Below, one piece after another: positions 63,832 through 64,000 of a stretch of DNA of 64,000 bases. The stretch lies in NCBI GenBank assembly GCA_009741485.1, contig CM019238.1, positions 9,653,477 through 9,717,476 on the forward strand, in the 5' to 3' direction. Origin of the DNA: Malurus cyaneus samueli (Eukaryota > Chordata > Aves > Passeriformes > Maluridae). The first letter of the stretch is position 1. Each line of letters starts with the position of its first letter. The notes beneath the pieces are model-generated. The model was not told the DNA's origin, ran no database searches, and worked only from the letters and a program-made list of their open reading frames with translations. Both the position numbers and the translations under genes were made by a program.

Positions 63832-64000
63832 GTAAGCTGGCAGGTTTTCAGTTTAGAAGTGCATTGCAGTTTTTGTATTCTTCACCTTACCTGGCATTTT
63901 ATTTTGCTGACAGTTTCCTTTAACAGAATGCAGCTTAATTATACTCAGCATTACCTGATCAGCAGGAGTTTGCTTCTTTGAAACTTTTTTTTGTCCATTA

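Noticed and set aside
1..64000. tRNA, rRNA, CRISPR, prophage, operon or toxin systems
   Set aside because: I saw no tRNA B-box-like TTCGA core, regular spacer array, dense gene arrangement or bacterial signal; the CR1 LINE remains mark this as vertebrate nuclear DNA.

Overview
The window looks like ordinary, gene-poor chromosomal DNA from a bird, intronic or intergenic. It is AT-rich by eye and CpG-poor. All reading frames are short and closely spaced, with no operon-like layout or bacterial signal. I see no tRNA or rRNA gene, no CRISPR array and no recognisable protein domain outside transposon remains. The assignment to birds rests mainly on CR1 LINE debris. One copy (about 5788-6036) carries the typical avian CR1 3' end, including the short repeated tail, and the low repeat load with no SINEs fits. 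A turtle or crocodilian is possible but less likely.

Layout. 1-5787 is unique non-coding sequence. A sense-oriented CR1 3' end follows. From 6037 to 27384 the DNA is again non-coding, with a few candidate splice-bounded segments (10850-10870, 24841-25107) and two perfect short inverted repeats (8506-8531, 13862-13897). From 27.4 to 29.1 kb there are two CR1 pieces in opposite orientation: an antisense 3' end, then an older sense fragment that still reads as CR1 reverse transcriptase C-terminal sequence through many stops. The 35-38 kb stretch holds a 120-base candidate exon (35186-35305) and two copies of an unidentified element about 1.8 kb apart. From 38 to 63 kb there is more single-copy DNA with overlapping open frames in GC-richer patches, a 14-base tandem repeat, a hairpin-forming inverted repeat and a small CR1 tail.

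The best gene evidence is at the right edge. An exon on the + strand starting at 63657 has a strong acceptor, a short upstream ORF, an ATG in good context at 63741, and two possible donors (63748 and 63832). If real, it is the second or a later exon of a gene running rightwards out of the window, and much of the sequence to its left would be that gene's 5' intron or upstream region. I could not name the gene.

No previously undescribed functional system is evident. The most useful leads are the start-codon exon with its upstream ORF, the in-phase 120-base candidate exon, the possible 21-base microexon, and the pair of related 78-base copies that match no family I know. All exon calls are made by eye from splice consensus and open frame; short chance matches are common in this much sequence, so confidences are kept low.
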